Of a DNA stretch of 64,000 nucleotides, positions 1-9,253 are shown in pieces (the first letter of the stretch is position 1; each line of letters opens with the position of its first letter). Made by a program: the position numbers and the translations under genes. Origin of the DNA: Roseomonas gilardii (GTDB taxonomy: Bacteria; Pseudomonadota; Alphaproteobacteria; Acetobacterales; Acetobacteraceae); the NCBI RefSeq assembly GCF_001941945.1, contig NZ_CP015583.1, positions 3,738,001 to 3,802,000 on the forward strand, given 5' to 3'. Under the pieces are notes generated by a model. It made no database searches. It was not told where the DNA came from and worked only from the letters and a program-made list of their open reading frames with translations.

Positions 1-812
1 ATTCGCGCGATGCCATCGACTTCGCCGCACTGCGGGGGAAGCGTGTGGCCGTCATCGGCGCCGGTGCCTCGGCCATGGACAATGCCGCCACGGCGCTGGA
101 GGAGGGCGCGGCCAGCCTGGACATGTTCGTTCGGCGCCAGGCCCTGCCCCGCGTCAACAAGTTCACCGGGATCGGCAGCCAGGGCGTGGTGCATGGCTTC
201 GCCGGCCTGCCGGACGAATGGAAGTGGCGCTTCATGCACCATGTCCTGAGCGAACAGACGCCGCCACCACGCGACAGCACGCTGCGCGTGTCCCGCCATC
301 CGCAGGCGCGGCTGCATCTCGGCAGCCCGGTCCTGTCGCTGCGCGAGGAAGGCGGCGCAGTCGTGCTGGAAACGCCGCAGGGCCGCCATGCGGTGGACTT
401 CGTGATCTTCGCCACCGGCTTCGGCGTCGATCTCGCGCAACGGCCGGAACTGGCGCTGGTGGCGGGCGAGATCCGCTTCTGGCGCGACCGCTTCGCCCCG
501 GAACCGGGCGAGGAGAATGGCGAGCTGGCGCATTCGCCGGACCTCGCGCCGGATTTCAGCTTCCTGGAGCGGCATCCGGGCGCCTGCCCGGCGCTGTCGC
601 GCATCCACTGCTTCAACTACCCCTCCTCGCTCAGCCATGGGAAGCTGACCGGCGACATCCCCGCCGTCAGCGCCGGGGCGCAGCGCCTCGCCCAGGCCAT
701 CGCGCGGCACTTCTTCGTCGAGGACCGGGAGGTGCATTACGACCGGCTGCGTGCCTTCGCGGTGCCGGAACTCCTGGGGGATGAATGGGCGCCGGCGGAG
801 GTGGCGGCTTGA
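1..812 (+). CDS. Flavin-containing monooxygenase-like NAD(P)/FAD oxidoreductase (5' end outside window)
   Basis: The reading frame is open from the first bases of the window, so the start lies upstream; about 269 residues are visible. The visible part begins just before a Rossmann nucleotide-binding loop (GAGASAMD), which fits the second (NADPH) dinucleotide fold of FMO/Baeyer-Villiger-type enzymes. The ATGF motif typical of these enzymes follows (FATGFGVDL). By family the protein would use FAD and NADPH to oxygenate a small organic substrate in the cytoplasm; the substrate cannot be read. It lies upstream of and on the same strand as the binding-protein/CMD/peroxidase genes, separated by about 94 bp, and may belong to the same transcription unit. 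Confidence 0.8.
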   Translation, partial: SRDAIDFAALRGKRVAVIGAGASAMDNAATALEEGAASLDMFVRRQALPRVNKFTGIGSQGVVHGFAGLPDEWKWRFMHHVLSEQTPPPRDSTLRVSRHPQARLHLGSPVLSLREEGGAVVLETPQGRHAVDFVIFATGFGVDLAQRPELALVAGEIRFWRDRFAPEPGEENGELAHSPDLAPDFSFLERHPGACPALSRIHCFNYPSSLSHGKLTGDIPAVSAGAQRLAQAIARHFFVEDREVHYDRLRAFAVPELLGDEWAPAEVAA

Positions 813-906
813 GGCGCCTCCCCGGGCGCCGGATGATACCGCAGGCGCCCGCGAAGGGTGGTGCAACGAAAGCGATGCCCCGAAAGCCATGAAGGGATTT
901 TCCGGA

Positions 907-2490
907 ATGCAGAGACGACATCTTCTCGCCGGCCTCGGCGCCGCCTCCCTTCTGCCGTTGGTGGGAAGGGCACAGGCGCAGGGCGGCCGGAAGCTGACCA
1001 TCGCCTTCGGCGATCCGGTCTCCTCGCTCGATCCGCAGCTCAACAACTTCGCCGGCGACCGTTCGGTGGACCTGCACTTCTTCGACCTGCTGATCGAGAA
1101 CCGCACCGAGGGCGGGCTGCAGCCGGGGCTGGCGCTGTCCTGGAAGCCGGTGGGCGAGAAAGTCTGGGAATTCGCCCTGCGCCCCGGCGTCACCTGGTCG
1201 GACGGCAGGCCCTTCACCGCGGATGACGTGGTCTTCTCCTATGCCCGCGCGCCGGAGGTTCCGGGCAGCACGGCGAGCTTCGCCGGCTATCTCCGCACGG
1301 TGGAGAAGGTGGAGGCCACGGGGCCGCTGACGCTGCGCGTCACGACCAAGGAGCCGAACCCGCTGTTGCCGCTGAACCTCGCCTCCGTGCACATCGTCAG
1401 CCGGCACGCGACCGAAGGCGCGTCGAGCAGCGATTTCAACAGCGGCAAGGCGATGGTGGGGACCGGCCCTTATACCTTCTTGTCCTTCACGCCCGGCGAG
1501 CGCGTGCGGATGACGGCGCGGCCCGATTACTGGGGCGGCAAACAGGAATGGGACGAGGTGGACTACCGCTACATCGCCAGCGCCCCGGCGCGCACGGCGG
1601 CGCTGCTGGCGGGCGATGTGGATGTGATCGACAAGGTCTCGGTCTCCGACCTCGCGCAGATCCGCGCCCGCAAGGAGGTGGTGCTCTACGCCTATCCCGG
1701 TCTGCGGATGCTGTTGCTGCAGCCGAGCTTCTCGGAGAAGCCGAGCCCCTTCGCCGTCGCCAATGACGGATCGCCATTGCCGAGGAACCCGATGCTGGAC
1801 ATCCGGGTTCGGCGCGCGCTGACCATGGCGGTGAACCGCGATGCGCTCTGCGAGCGGCTGATGAACGGCACCGCCACGCCGACCGGACAGTGGATGCCGG
1901 AGGGCAGCTTCGGTTACGACCCCTCGATCAGGCCGCCCGGTTTCGAGCCCGACAAGGCCAGGGCGCTGCTGGCCGAGGCAGGCTATCCCGATGGCTTCCA
2001 GCTCACCCTGCATCTGCCGAACGACCGCTACGTGCTCGGCCCGCAGGTGGCGCAGGCGGTGGCGCAGATGTGGACGCGCATCGGCGTGAAGACGCAGGTC
2101 GAGGCGGTGCCCTGGTCGGTCTATTCCTCCGGCGTGAAGACGGGCGACTACGCCATGACGACGCTGGCCTGGGGCAACGGCACGGGCGAGGGCAGCTACG
2201 CACTGATCAACGTGCTGGGCAGCGTCGATCCTAAGCAGGGGCGCGGCGTCTCCAACTGGGGCCGCTACAGCAATCCGAAGGTGGACCAGGCGCTGGAGGA
2301 TGCGATGGCCGCGTTCGACGACGCCAAGCGCGAGGCGATCCTGCAGAAGTCTGCACAGGTGGTGGCCGAGGATGCCGGCATCATCCCCCTCTTCCACTAC
2401 CAGAATCTCTGGGCGGCGAAGCGGGGCCTGAAGGTCACGCCGCAGACCAGCGACCGTACCACCGCGATGATGGTGAGCCGCACGGCATGA
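907..2490 (+). CDS. Oligopeptide/nickel/opine-type ABC transporter substrate-binding protein
   Basis: Periplasmic solute-binding protein of the SBP_bac_5 family, 527 residues. The N terminus (MQRRHLLAGLG...AQAQ) has twin arginines followed by a hydrophobic stretch and Ala-x-Ala, so it looks like a Tat or Sec signal peptide. I chose the ATG at 907 because a GAAGGG sequence lies about 10 bases upstream; an in-frame ATG at 889 is the alternative. Hallmarks include the WEFALRPGVTWSDG segment and the long mixed domain ending near 2490. Its stop overlaps the next start (ATGA at 2487-2490), so the genes are translationally coupled. No permease or ATPase is visible nearby. It resembles the binding proteins I recall being found with Avi_7169/Avi_7170-type proteins (KPN_01854-like). 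Confidence 0.85.
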   Translation: MQRRHLLAGLGAASLLPLVGRAQAQGGRKLTIAFGDPVSSLDPQLNNFAGDRSVDLHFFDLLIENRTEGGLQPGLALSWKPVGEKVWEFALRPGVTWSDGRPFTADDVVFSYARAPEVPGSTASFAGYLRTVEKVEATGPLTLRVTTKEPNPLLPLNLASVHIVSRHATEGASSSDFNSGKAMVGTGPYTFLSFTPGERVRMTARPDYWGGKQEWDEVDYRYIASAPARTAALLAGDVDVIDKVSVSDLAQIRARKEVVLYAYPGLRMLLLQPSFSEKPSPFAVANDGSPLPRNPMLDIRVRRALTMAVNRDALCERLMNGTATPTGQWMPEGSFGYDPSIRPPGFEPDKARALLAEAGYPDGFQLTLHLPNDRYVLGPQVAQAVAQMWTRIGVKTQVEAVPWSVYSSGVKTGDYAMTTLAWGNGTGEGSYALINVLGSVDPKQGRGVSNWGRYSNPKVDQALEDAMAAFDDAKREAILQKSAQVVAEDAGIIPLFHYQNLWAAKRGLKVTPQTSDRTTAMMVSRTA

Positions 2491-3014
2491 AGACCGACAC
2501 ACCCGAAACCATCCCCGAAACCATCCCTGATCTGGCCGAGCATCTCCTCGGCATCGACGCGGCCTCCCCGCTCGGACGGCTACGGCGCGAGCGTGCCGAT
2601 ATCCTGAAGCACGAGGAGGGCGCCTATCGCGAGCTGGTGCTGCCGCCGCAGCCGGGCCGCGTTTCCCTGGCCGAGCGGGCGGCGCTGGCGCTGCGCGGCG
2701 CGCTGATCGAGGGCGACGCGGCCCTGGCGGCGCATTACCGGGCGCTGCTCGCCGCCGCCGGGACGGCGGAGGAGATCGCGGCGGCCGAGGCCTTCCCCGC
2801 ACCCGGGGGCGAGGGCCGCCTCGCCGTGCTGTTCCGCTATGCCGACATGGTGGCGCAGCGCCCCGCCGATTGCGGGCAGGCGGATATCGACCGGCTGCTC
2901 GCCATGGGCCTGACCGCGCGCGACATCGTGGCGGTGACGCAGCTCGTGTCCTTCGTGCCCTATCAGGTCCGGCTGCTCGCCGGGCTGCGCCAGCTCCAGG
3001 GAGACGCCGCATGA
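2487..3014 (+). CDS. CMD (carboxymuconolactone decarboxylase-like) domain protein, Avi_7170-like
   Basis: A 175-residue, mostly helical protein that looks like the CMD-domain family seen next to peroxidase-related partners and peptide/opine-type binding proteins. The start overlaps the preceding stop and the stop overlaps the next start (ATGA at 3011-3014), so it is the middle gene of a coupled trio. I see no CxxC motif in it, so redox activity is not supported from sequence; it may be a degenerate AhpD-fold partner of the following protein. The family assignment comes from overall pattern and context, and the function is unknown. Confidence 0.65.
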   Translation: MKTDTPETIPETIPDLAEHLLGIDAASPLGRLRRERADILKHEEGAYRELVLPPQPGRVSLAERAALALRGALIEGDAALAAHYRALLAAAGTAEEIAAAEAFPAPGGEGRLAVLFRYADMVAQRPADCGQADIDRLLAMGLTARDIVAVTQLVSFVPYQVRLLAGLRQLQGDAA

Positions 3015-3583
3015 GCAGGTTCACCATGGCGGAGGTCGGCTGGGAGCCACGCCTGCCGCCGGTCGAGGAAGCGAGCGCAACGCCGGAGCAGATCGCCGCC
3101 CTGGATGCCTGCCCGCCGGGGCAGCGCGGCTCGGTCTATTTCCGCACGCTGGTGCACGATCCGGGCTCGCTGGGCGAACGGGGGGCGCTCTTCACCAAGG
3201 TGATGTACGCGCCCCGCGGCCTGCCGCGCGCGGAGCGGGAACTGGCCACGGCGGTCGTCTCCATCGTCAACGGCTGCGTGTACTGCACCTCCGTGCATGC
3301 GCGGCGCTTCGTGGAGCTGGGCAAGCAGGAGGCGGTGATGCGCGCCCTGCTGGAGCACGGCGTCGCGGCGGAGGGGCTGGATGCCCGGCAGCGCGCCATC
3401 GTGGACTACAGCGTGAAGCTGACCGCCACGCCGCAAGCCATGACGCCGGCCGACCTCGCACCGCTCCGGGCCGCCGGGCTCTCGGACCTGGAGATCCTGG
3501 ACCTGATCCATGCCGTGGCCATGTTCGCGAATGCGAACCGGCTGATGCAGTCCCTCGGCCGGTCCGTGCCGCCCGGGATGTAA
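3011..3583 (+). CDS. Alkylhydroperoxidase (AhpD-fold) domain protein, Avi_7169-like
   Basis: A 190-residue AhpD/CMD-fold protein. It has the redox signature CVYCTSVHARRF, that is CxxC followed by the conserved His, as in AhpD-type peroxidases, within the helix pair typical of peroxidase-related enzymes. By family it would reduce a peroxide or act as a thiol oxidoreductase in the cytoplasm. It ends the coupled trio with the CMD protein and the binding protein. A joint role in uptake and oxidation of some small molecule is inference. A GC-rich inverted repeat follows the stop. Confidence 0.8.
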   Translation: MSRFTMAEVGWEPRLPPVEEASATPEQIAALDACPPGQRGSVYFRTLVHDPGSLGERGALFTKVMYAPRGLPRAERELATAVVSIVNGCVYCTSVHARRFVELGKQEAVMRALLEHGVAAEGLDARQRAIVDYSVKLTATPQAMTPADLAPLRAAGLSDLEILDLIHAVAMFANANRLMQSLGRSVPPGM

Positions 3584-3608
3584 TACCGGCGGCGTGATGC
3601 CGCCCCTC

Positions 3609-3628
3609 CCCGCCGCCCCGGCGGCGGG
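3609..3628 (+). terminator. GC-rich hairpin after the peroxidase gene
   Basis: A perfect inverted repeat with 9-bp arms (CCCGCCGCC / GGCGGCGGG) and a very short spacer, lying 25 bp after the stop of the coupled trio. There is no clear T tract immediately after it, so rho-independent termination is only a possibility. Confidence 0.35.
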
Positions 3629-3742
3629 AAGGTCCCCCGCCGCCGTGCCTTTTCGGTCATCCCCGGGCCGGCATTGGCAGGGTCGCGGAAACTCGCGGGG
3701 CGGCTGGCGTTGTTGCTCCGATACGGTATCCGGACGATCGCC

Positions 3743-4852
3743 ATGAAACTTTTCACGTGCCAGAGTTGCGGGCAGGTCCTCTATTTCGAGAACACCACCT
3801 GCACCCAGTGCCAGCACCGCCTCGGCTACCTCCCGGAGGAGGAGACGATGTCGGCGCTGGAACCCGATGGCGACACCTGGCAGGCCCTGGGCGCGCGTGA
3901 CGGGGAACGGCGCTACCTCTTCTGCCGCAATGCCCAGCACGATGTCTGCAACTGGCTGATTCCGTCGGATTCTGACGACAGTTTCTGTCTCGCCTGCCGG
4001 CACAACCGGATCGTTCCGAACCTCGCGGAGCCAGGGAATATCGAGCACTGGCGGGCGCTGGAAGTGGCCAAGCACCGGCTCTTCTACAGCCTACTGCGCC
4101 TGCGCCTGCCGCTGCAGACCCGCCAGGAAGACCCGGAGCACGGGCTGGTCTTCGACTTCAAGGAGGACATGGCCGGCACCACCAAGGTCATGACCGGCCA
4201 CGACGACGGCGTGATCACCATCGCGCTGAAGGAGGCCGACGACGTGCGACGCGAGGAGATGCGCAAGCATCTGGGCGAGGTGTACCGCACCCTGCTCGGC
4301 CATTTCCGGCACGAGATCGCGCACCACTACTGGGACCTGCTGGTGGAACGCGGCACGAATGGGGAGCTGGAGGCCTTCCGCGACCTCTTCGGCGACGAGC
4401 GGCAGGACTATCAGCAGGCGCTCGACACCTACTACGCCAATGGCGCCCCGGCGGACTGGCAGGTGAACTATGTCAGCGCCTATGCCAGCGCCCATCCCTG
4501 GGAGGACTTCGCCGAGACCTGGACGCATTACCTGCACATCGTGGACACGCTGGAAATGGCCGGCGCCTTCGGCATCAGCGTGCATCCCGCCGAGGTGCCG
4601 GATGACGGCTCGCTGAGCACCGATATCGACTTCGACCCCTACAAGGCCGGGACGATCGGGGAGATCGTGGATGCCTGGCTGCCGCTGAGCTTCGCGGTCA
4701 ACAGCCTGAACCGCTCCATGGGGCTGGCGGATCTCTACCCCTTCGTGCTGTCCCCGCGCGCGGTGGAGAAGCTGGGCTTCGTCCACCGTCTTGTCCCAGG
4801 GCAGCCACTGGCCGGGGAAGCACCCCCGCCCCCGCCCCCCGATCCGGCCTGA
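3743..4852 (+). CDS. Zinc-ribbon plus zinc metallopeptidase-like protein (Peptidase_Mx family)
   Basis: 369 residues. The N terminus is a treble zinc ribbon: CQSCG at residues 7-11, then CTQCQ, with two further Cys pairs around the CRNAQHDVC and CLACR motifs. The central part contains HEIAHHYWD, an HExxH zinc-metallopeptidase signature, followed by a conserved acidic/aromatic region (HPWEDFAETWTHYLH) that would supply a further ligand. This is the architecture of the putative zinc-binding peptidase family once named DUF2248. The substrate is unknown. The ATG at 3743 begins exactly at the zinc ribbon; longer starts only add low-complexity sequence. The C terminus is Pro-rich. It is convergent with the small lipoprotein gene. 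Confidence 0.85.
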   Translation: MKLFTCQSCGQVLYFENTTCTQCQHRLGYLPEEETMSALEPDGDTWQALGARDGERRYLFCRNAQHDVCNWLIPSDSDDSFCLACRHNRIVPNLAEPGNIEHWRALEVAKHRLFYSLLRLRLPLQTRQEDPEHGLVFDFKEDMAGTTKVMTGHDDGVITIALKEADDVRREEMRKHLGEVYRTLLGHFRHEIAHHYWDLLVERGTNGELEAFRDLFGDERQDYQQALDTYYANGAPADWQVNYVSAYASAHPWEDFAETWTHYLHIVDTLEMAGAFGISVHPAEVPDDGSLSTDIDFDPYKAGTIGEIVDAWLPLSFAVNSLNRSMGLADLYPFVLSPRAVEKLGFVHRLVPGQPLAGEAPPPPPPDPA

Positions 4853-4885
4853 CCGGACGGCGCGGGGCCGGGGGGGGCACCGCGC

Positions 4886-5119
4886 TCAGCAGCCGCGCGA
4901 GGCGAAGTCCTGTGCCCGGGCGGCGCGGCGCTGATCGGCCGGCAGGCCGGTCACGGAGGCGGTATAGGCTGCCCCGGTCGCATTGGCCGCGGCCTCCCGG
5001 CAATAGGGGTCGGGGATGGCGGCGACGCCGGGCGTGTAAACGGGCTGCGACGGCGAGGCACAGGCGGCCAGCCCGGTCAGGCCCAGGCAGGCCGTCATTC
5101 CGAGCATCCAGCGGGACAT
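4886..5119 (-). CDS. Small predicted lipoprotein
   Basis: A 77-residue protein with a short N-terminal hydrophobic helix ending in the lipobox LAAC (near residue 20), predicting signal peptidase II cleavage and lipidation. The mature part is about 57 residues with two Cys (PYCREA and the C-terminal Cys). It ends about 60 bp before the stop-proximal end of the siderophore receptor region on the same strand. No function is recognisable. Confidence 0.65.
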   Translation of the reverse strand: MSRWMLGMTACLGLTGLAACASPSQPVYTPGVAAIPDPYCREAAANATGAAYTASVTGLPADQRRAARAQDFASRGC

Positions 5120-5178
5120 GGCGAGATCCTCCTCAAAGCCAGGAGAAGCGCCGTCCCGCCGGATGGTTGCGGGTGCCC

Positions 5179-7473
5179 TTACCAGCGCACCCGGATGCCG
5201 CCGATCACCAGCAGGCGATCGCCGAAGTAGCAGGCGGTGGAGGAGGAGCAGCTGGAGACATAGGCCTTGTCCGCGATGTTGTTCGCGTTCAGCGTCAGCT
5301 CCAGGCCCTTGGCCTGCGGGAAGCGCTCGCCGACGTCGTAGCGCACCGCGGCGTCGAACAGGGCGAAGTCCGGCACCTTGAAGCTGTTCGTCTCGTCGCC
5401 ATAGGTCGAGCCGACATAGCGCACACCGGCACCCAGGGAGAGGCCACGCAGGATGTTGTCGGTGAAGCGGTAGTTCGCCCAGGCGCTGGCGATATGCTCG
5501 GGCACCTGTTGCGGGCGCTTGCCCTGGACGTTCGCGGTGGTGGAACGCGTCACCTCGGCGTCGATGTAGCTGTAGGTGCCGATCAAGTCGATGTTGCTGG
5601 TCAGGCTGGCGCGGCCCTCGACCTCGACGCCCTGCGAGCGGATCTCGCCCGTCTGGATGCTGTAGTTGGTGTTGACCGGATCCGGCGTCAGCACGTCCTT
5701 CTGCTTGATGTGATAGGCCGCGACCTGGATGAAGCTGTTCATTCCCGGCGGCTGGTACTTCACGCCGGCCTCGTACTGCTCGCCCGTGGTCGGGCTGAAG
5801 GCGCTGCCGCCACGCGAGGGCGAATAGGTTCCGGAATTCGGCAGGAAGGAGGTGGAGTAGTTGACGTAGGGCGCGATGCCGTTGTCGAAGAGATAGAGCA
5901 GCCCGGCGCGCCAGGTGAACTTGCTGTCGTCCTGGCTGGAGCGGCTGCTGTAGGTACGGGTGTAGGTCTCGCTGGTCGCCCAGTCGTTGCGCACGCCCAC
6001 CGTCAGGTGCCAGCGGTCCCAGACCATCTGATCCTGCCCATAGAGGCCGAGCTGGTCGGTGTTCTGGTAGGTCGTGCCGGAGGCGCCGATCTGGGGCCGG
6101 GCGATATAACTGCCATAGACGGGCGCGAAGAGGTCGAGCGTGGTCGCCGTGCCCTGGCCGAGCCGCCGCTTGGCGGAGCTGCGCGACCAGTCGAGGCCGG
6201 TCAGCACCGTGTGGCGCACCGGCCCGGTGTTGAAGTCAGCCTGCGCCTGGTTGTCGAGGGCCAGCGTGTCCGCATGCTCGATCGACAGCGTCGAGGCACG
6301 CGAGGCGGTGCGCTGGTTCGCGGCGAGGGAGCGGAAGGAGACCGCCGAGAACTCGGAATCGATATGCGAGTAGCGGAAGTTCTGGCGGACGGTCCAGATG
6401 CTGTCGAGCCGGTGCTCCAGCTGGTAGCCGACCGAGGCGACGGTGCGGTCGTACTTGTCGAAATCGGGCTCGCCCGGGTTGAGGCTCGGCTTCAGCTTGC
6501 CGTTGCGGTTCGGCAGCACCGTGCCGGCCGCCGGGACGAAGTTGTAGAAGCCGCCGTTCGGATCGTGCTGGTAGCTGCTCAGGAAGGTCAGCGTGGTATC
6601 GGCATCCGGCCGCCAGGTCAGCGCGGGCGCGATGGCGATGCGCTGGTCCTTGACGCCGTCATACTGCGTGTTGCTGGTGCGCCCGATGCCGGTCAGGCGG
6701 TAGAGGAACTGGCCATCCTCGGTCAGCTTGCCGCCGAAGTCGAAGGAGGTCTGCAGCCGGGCGTGGCTGCCGGCCTCCAGCCGGACCTCGTGGATCGGCG
6801 TCTCGGTCGGGCGCTTGCTGACGAGGTTGACGATGCCGCCCGAGCCGGTCTGGCCGTAGAGCACCGAGGCCGGGCCGCGCAGCACCTCGATACGCTCCAG
6901 CAGCCAGGGATCGACCGAGGGGATGGCGTAGGAGACGCCGCGCTGCTGCCGCAGCCCGTCGAGGAAGTTCACATAGGCCGCGCCGACGCCCTGGCCGCCG
7001 AAGCCACGGATGAAGTTGCTGTCGTAGCGCGAGGTGGGGCGGATCTCGGACAGCACGCCCGGCGTGTAGCGCAGCGCCTGGGAAACGGTCTGCGACGCCT
7101 GGTCGTCCATCTGCTGCCGCGTGACGACGCTGGTGGACTGGGGCGACTCGATCAGCGGCGTGTCGGTCTTGGTGCCCGTGGTGGCCACGGGGGCGACATA
7201 GCCGTCCACCGGCTGCCAGCTCCGCCAGGCCGTGCCCTGCACATCCACGGTCGGCAGGGTGAGCGTGCCGGCCGCCGCCTGATCCGCCGCCTGGCTTTGA
7301 GCGGCCACATTCGCACCGGCCGTGCCCGGGGTTCCGGACGGCGCGGTTCCGGTCGCCGCATCCTGGGCGAAGGCGGTGGGAAGACCCAGGGCGGTCACGG
7401 CGACGGTCGTCAGCAGGAGACCACGCCAGGAAACCAGGGAGGGAAGGCGAATCGGGGTCGGTCGGGGGGCCAT
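5179..7473 (-). CDS. TonB-dependent siderophore receptor
   Basis: A 764-residue outer-membrane receptor. A signal peptide ends at about AFA|QDA (residue 35-37), followed by a Thr/Gly-rich linker, then a plug domain with the typical segments SVVTRQQMDDQ, QALRYTPGV and EVLRGPASVLYGQTG. A long beta-barrel follows, ending in an aromatic residue (IRVRW). The Cys pair near the C terminus (SCSSSTACYFGD) is typical of FhuA/FoxA-like siderophore receptors. The ATG at 7473 precedes the signal peptide; the frame is open further upstream but without signal-like sequence. A Fur-box-like site lies 55-73 bp upstream, so iron repression is likely. The siderophore cannot be named. Confidence 0.92.
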   Translation of the reverse strand: MAPRPTPIRLPSLVSWRGLLLTTVAVTALGLPTAFAQDAATGTAPSGTPGTAGANVAAQSQAADQAAAGTLTLPTVDVQGTAWRSWQPVDGYVAPVATTGTKTDTPLIESPQSTSVVTRQQMDDQASQTVSQALRYTPGVLSEIRPTSRYDSNFIRGFGGQGVGAAYVNFLDGLRQQRGVSYAIPSVDPWLLERIEVLRGPASVLYGQTGSGGIVNLVSKRPTETPIHEVRLEAGSHARLQTSFDFGGKLTEDGQFLYRLTGIGRTSNTQYDGVKDQRIAIAPALTWRPDADTTLTFLSSYQHDPNGGFYNFVPAAGTVLPNRNGKLKPSLNPGEPDFDKYDRTVASVGYQLEHRLDSIWTVRQNFRYSHIDSEFSAVSFRSLAANQRTASRASTLSIEHADTLALDNQAQADFNTGPVRHTVLTGLDWSRSSAKRRLGQGTATTLDLFAPVYGSYIARPQIGASGTTYQNTDQLGLYGQDQMVWDRWHLTVGVRNDWATSETYTRTYSSRSSQDDSKFTWRAGLLYLFDNGIAPYVNYSTSFLPNSGTYSPSRGGSAFSPTTGEQYEAGVKYQPPGMNSFIQVAAYHIKQKDVLTPDPVNTNYSIQTGEIRSQGVEVEGRASLTSNIDLIGTYSYIDAEVTRSTTANVQGKRPQQVPEHIASAWANYRFTDNILRGLSLGAGVRYVGSTYGDETNSFKVPDFALFDAAVRYDVGERFPQAKGLELTLNANNIADKAYVSSCSSSTACYFGDRLLVIGGIRVRW

Positions 7474-7527
7474 GTGTATGCGGCGTCCATCAAGCGGGCA
7501 GAATGTGCCTCCGCGCCTATGCCACTT

Positions 7528-7546
7528 GATAATTGATCTCAATATC
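7528..7546 (-). promoter_or_regulatory. Fur box upstream of the siderophore receptor
   Basis: Read on the minus strand, GATATTGAGATCAATTATC matches 14 of 19 positions of the classical Fur consensus GATAATGATAATCATTATC. It lies in the AT-rich stretch about 55 bp upstream of the receptor start, inside the 374-bp region shared with the divergent MFS gene. Iron-dependent repression of the receptor is inferred. Confidence 0.65.
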
Positions 7547-7847
7547 CTCCACGCCAGCGACTCGCTGTGGCCTTGCGGATACGCCCGATTGTCACTGATA
7601 GGACACAGTAGATGACCAAATCGCCATTTCCGGCATGGCCGCCGCGCGCCGCATGCGGTGGCGTCCGGCGGGATCGCCTTGACTCGCCCCTGCCACGCCA
7701 TGGCATATCGCCGGCGTGGCCGCTCCATGGGCCGCCGTAAGCGTTCGACGTGAGCCAACGCATCACATCTGGACCTCGTGCCGGATGGGGATGCATCGTG
7801 CTCGCCGGGCCGCTGCCTCTCCATGACGGAACGGAGAGGATACACCC

Positions 7848-9122
7848 ATGGACCCTACCTGCGCTTCCGCGCCACGCTCCACCCCTCTTGATGACGCTGT
7901 CCCGGGCGGCACCCGTTCCACCAGCGGCACGCCGGATGCGGCATCCCTGCCGCGCCTCGCCCTGGCAGTCTTCCTCGCCTACATGACCGTGGCGCTGCCG
8001 CTGCCGGTCATCCCGCTCTATGTCCATGACGGGTTGGGCTTCGGCAATGTCGTGGCCGGGCTCGGCATCGGCATCCAGTTCGTCGCCACCATCCTGACCC
8101 GCGGCTATGCGGGCCGCCTCGCCGACCATGCCGGGGCGCGCCGCTCCATGCGATCGGGCCTTGGCTTCTGCGCCCTGTCCGGGGTGGCCTACATGCTCTC
8201 GGCCCTGCTGCCGCTGGAGGCGCTGCCCCGGCTCCTGCTGCTGATGGCTGGGCGGCTGGTGCTGGGCTTCGGGGAAAGCCAGCTCGTCATCGGGGCCCTG
8301 GCCTGGGGCATCGGCCTGGTCGGGCAGCCCCGCACCGGGCGGGTGCTGGCCTGGATGGGAATGGCCATGTACGGCGCCCTCGCCGCCGGGGCGCCGGCCG
8401 GGCTCTGGCTCGCCGGCCCGGGTGGGGTGACGGGGGGTGGAATGGCCGCTGTCGGCCTCGCCACGCTGCTGCTGCCGCTTCTCGCCCTCGCCATGACCAC
8501 GGGCATTGCAGCGACCCGGCCGGTCGGCGGCACGCGGAGTTCCTTCTGGAGCATCATCGGGCGGATCCGCCTTCCGGGCCTCGCCGTGGCGCTGCAGGGG
8601 ATCGGCTTCGCCGCCATCGGCGCCTTCGCCACGCTGCACTTCGCCGACCGGGGCTGGCCGCATGCGGGGCTGGCGCTGAGCTGCTTCGGCGGCGCCTTCG
8701 TGCTGGTGCGCATCGTCTGCGGCCATGCGCCGGACCGTTTCGGTGGCATCCCTGTCGCCCTGGCTTCCCTGGTGGTCGAAACCGCCGGGCTGCTCCTGCT
8801 CTGGAGCGCGGCGACCCCGCTCCTCGCCCTGGCTGGCGCCGCCGTCACCGGGGCGGGCTGCTCCCTGGTCTTCCCCGCGCTGGGGGTGGAAGTGGTGAAG
8901 CGCGTGCCGCCGCAGATGCGCGGCACCGCCCTGGGCGGCTTCGCGGCCTTCCAGGACCTGTCCTATGCCGTGACGGGACCGCTGGCCGGGCTGGTGGCGA
9001 ATGCCCTGGGTTATGCCGCCATCTTCGGCTTCTCTGCCCTGGCCTCCCTGCTGGGACTGGGGATGGTGCTCGCCATGAGGCTCAGGTCAGGGCAGCGGGA
9101 ACCGACGGGCAGCGGCTTCTGA
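7848..9122 (+). CDS. MFS transporter, YhhS-like
   Basis: A 424-residue, 12-helix major facilitator. The first helix region (LAVFLAYMTVALPLPVIPLY, VHDGLGF) and the motif-A loop (GYAGRLADHAGARRSM) closely follow the YhhS/YfcJ type of uncharacterised exporters. The start ATG has a good ribosome-binding site (GAGAGGA) at a suitable distance. It is divergent from the siderophore receptor, so co-regulation or a role in siderophore export is conceivable but not shown. A 10-bp-stem hairpin lies downstream. Confidence 0.85.
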   Translation: MDPTCASAPRSTPLDDAVPGGTRSTSGTPDAASLPRLALAVFLAYMTVALPLPVIPLYVHDGLGFGNVVAGLGIGIQFVATILTRGYAGRLADHAGARRSMRSGLGFCALSGVAYMLSALLPLEALPRLLLLMAGRLVLGFGESQLVIGALAWGIGLVGQPRTGRVLAWMGMAMYGALAAGAPAGLWLAGPGGVTGGGMAAVGLATLLLPLLALAMTTGIAATRPVGGTRSSFWSIIGRIRLPGLAVALQGIGFAAIGAFATLHFADRGWPHAGLALSCFGGAFVLVRIVCGHAPDRFGGIPVALASLVVETAGLLLLWSAATPLLALAGAAVTGAGCSLVFPALGVEVVKRVPPQMRGTALGGFAAFQDLSYAVTGPLAGLVANALGYAAIFGFSALASLLGLGMVLAMRLRSGQREPTGSGF

Positions 9123-9253
9123 ACATTGCGGTCCGCCGCTGGCGCCGCACCAGGGGACTGACAGCGAACACGTTCCGGTTGGACGCACCGAGAACGGGTC
9201 GCGGGCAATGCCCAGATGGCATGGCGTCATCAGGACCGACATACGGCCGACCG

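Noticed and set aside
4912-7536. An 874-codon plus-strand open frame
   Set aside because: It is antisense to the TonB receptor; its composition (Arg/Gly/Ala/His-rich, no motifs) is the usual high-GC shadow frame.
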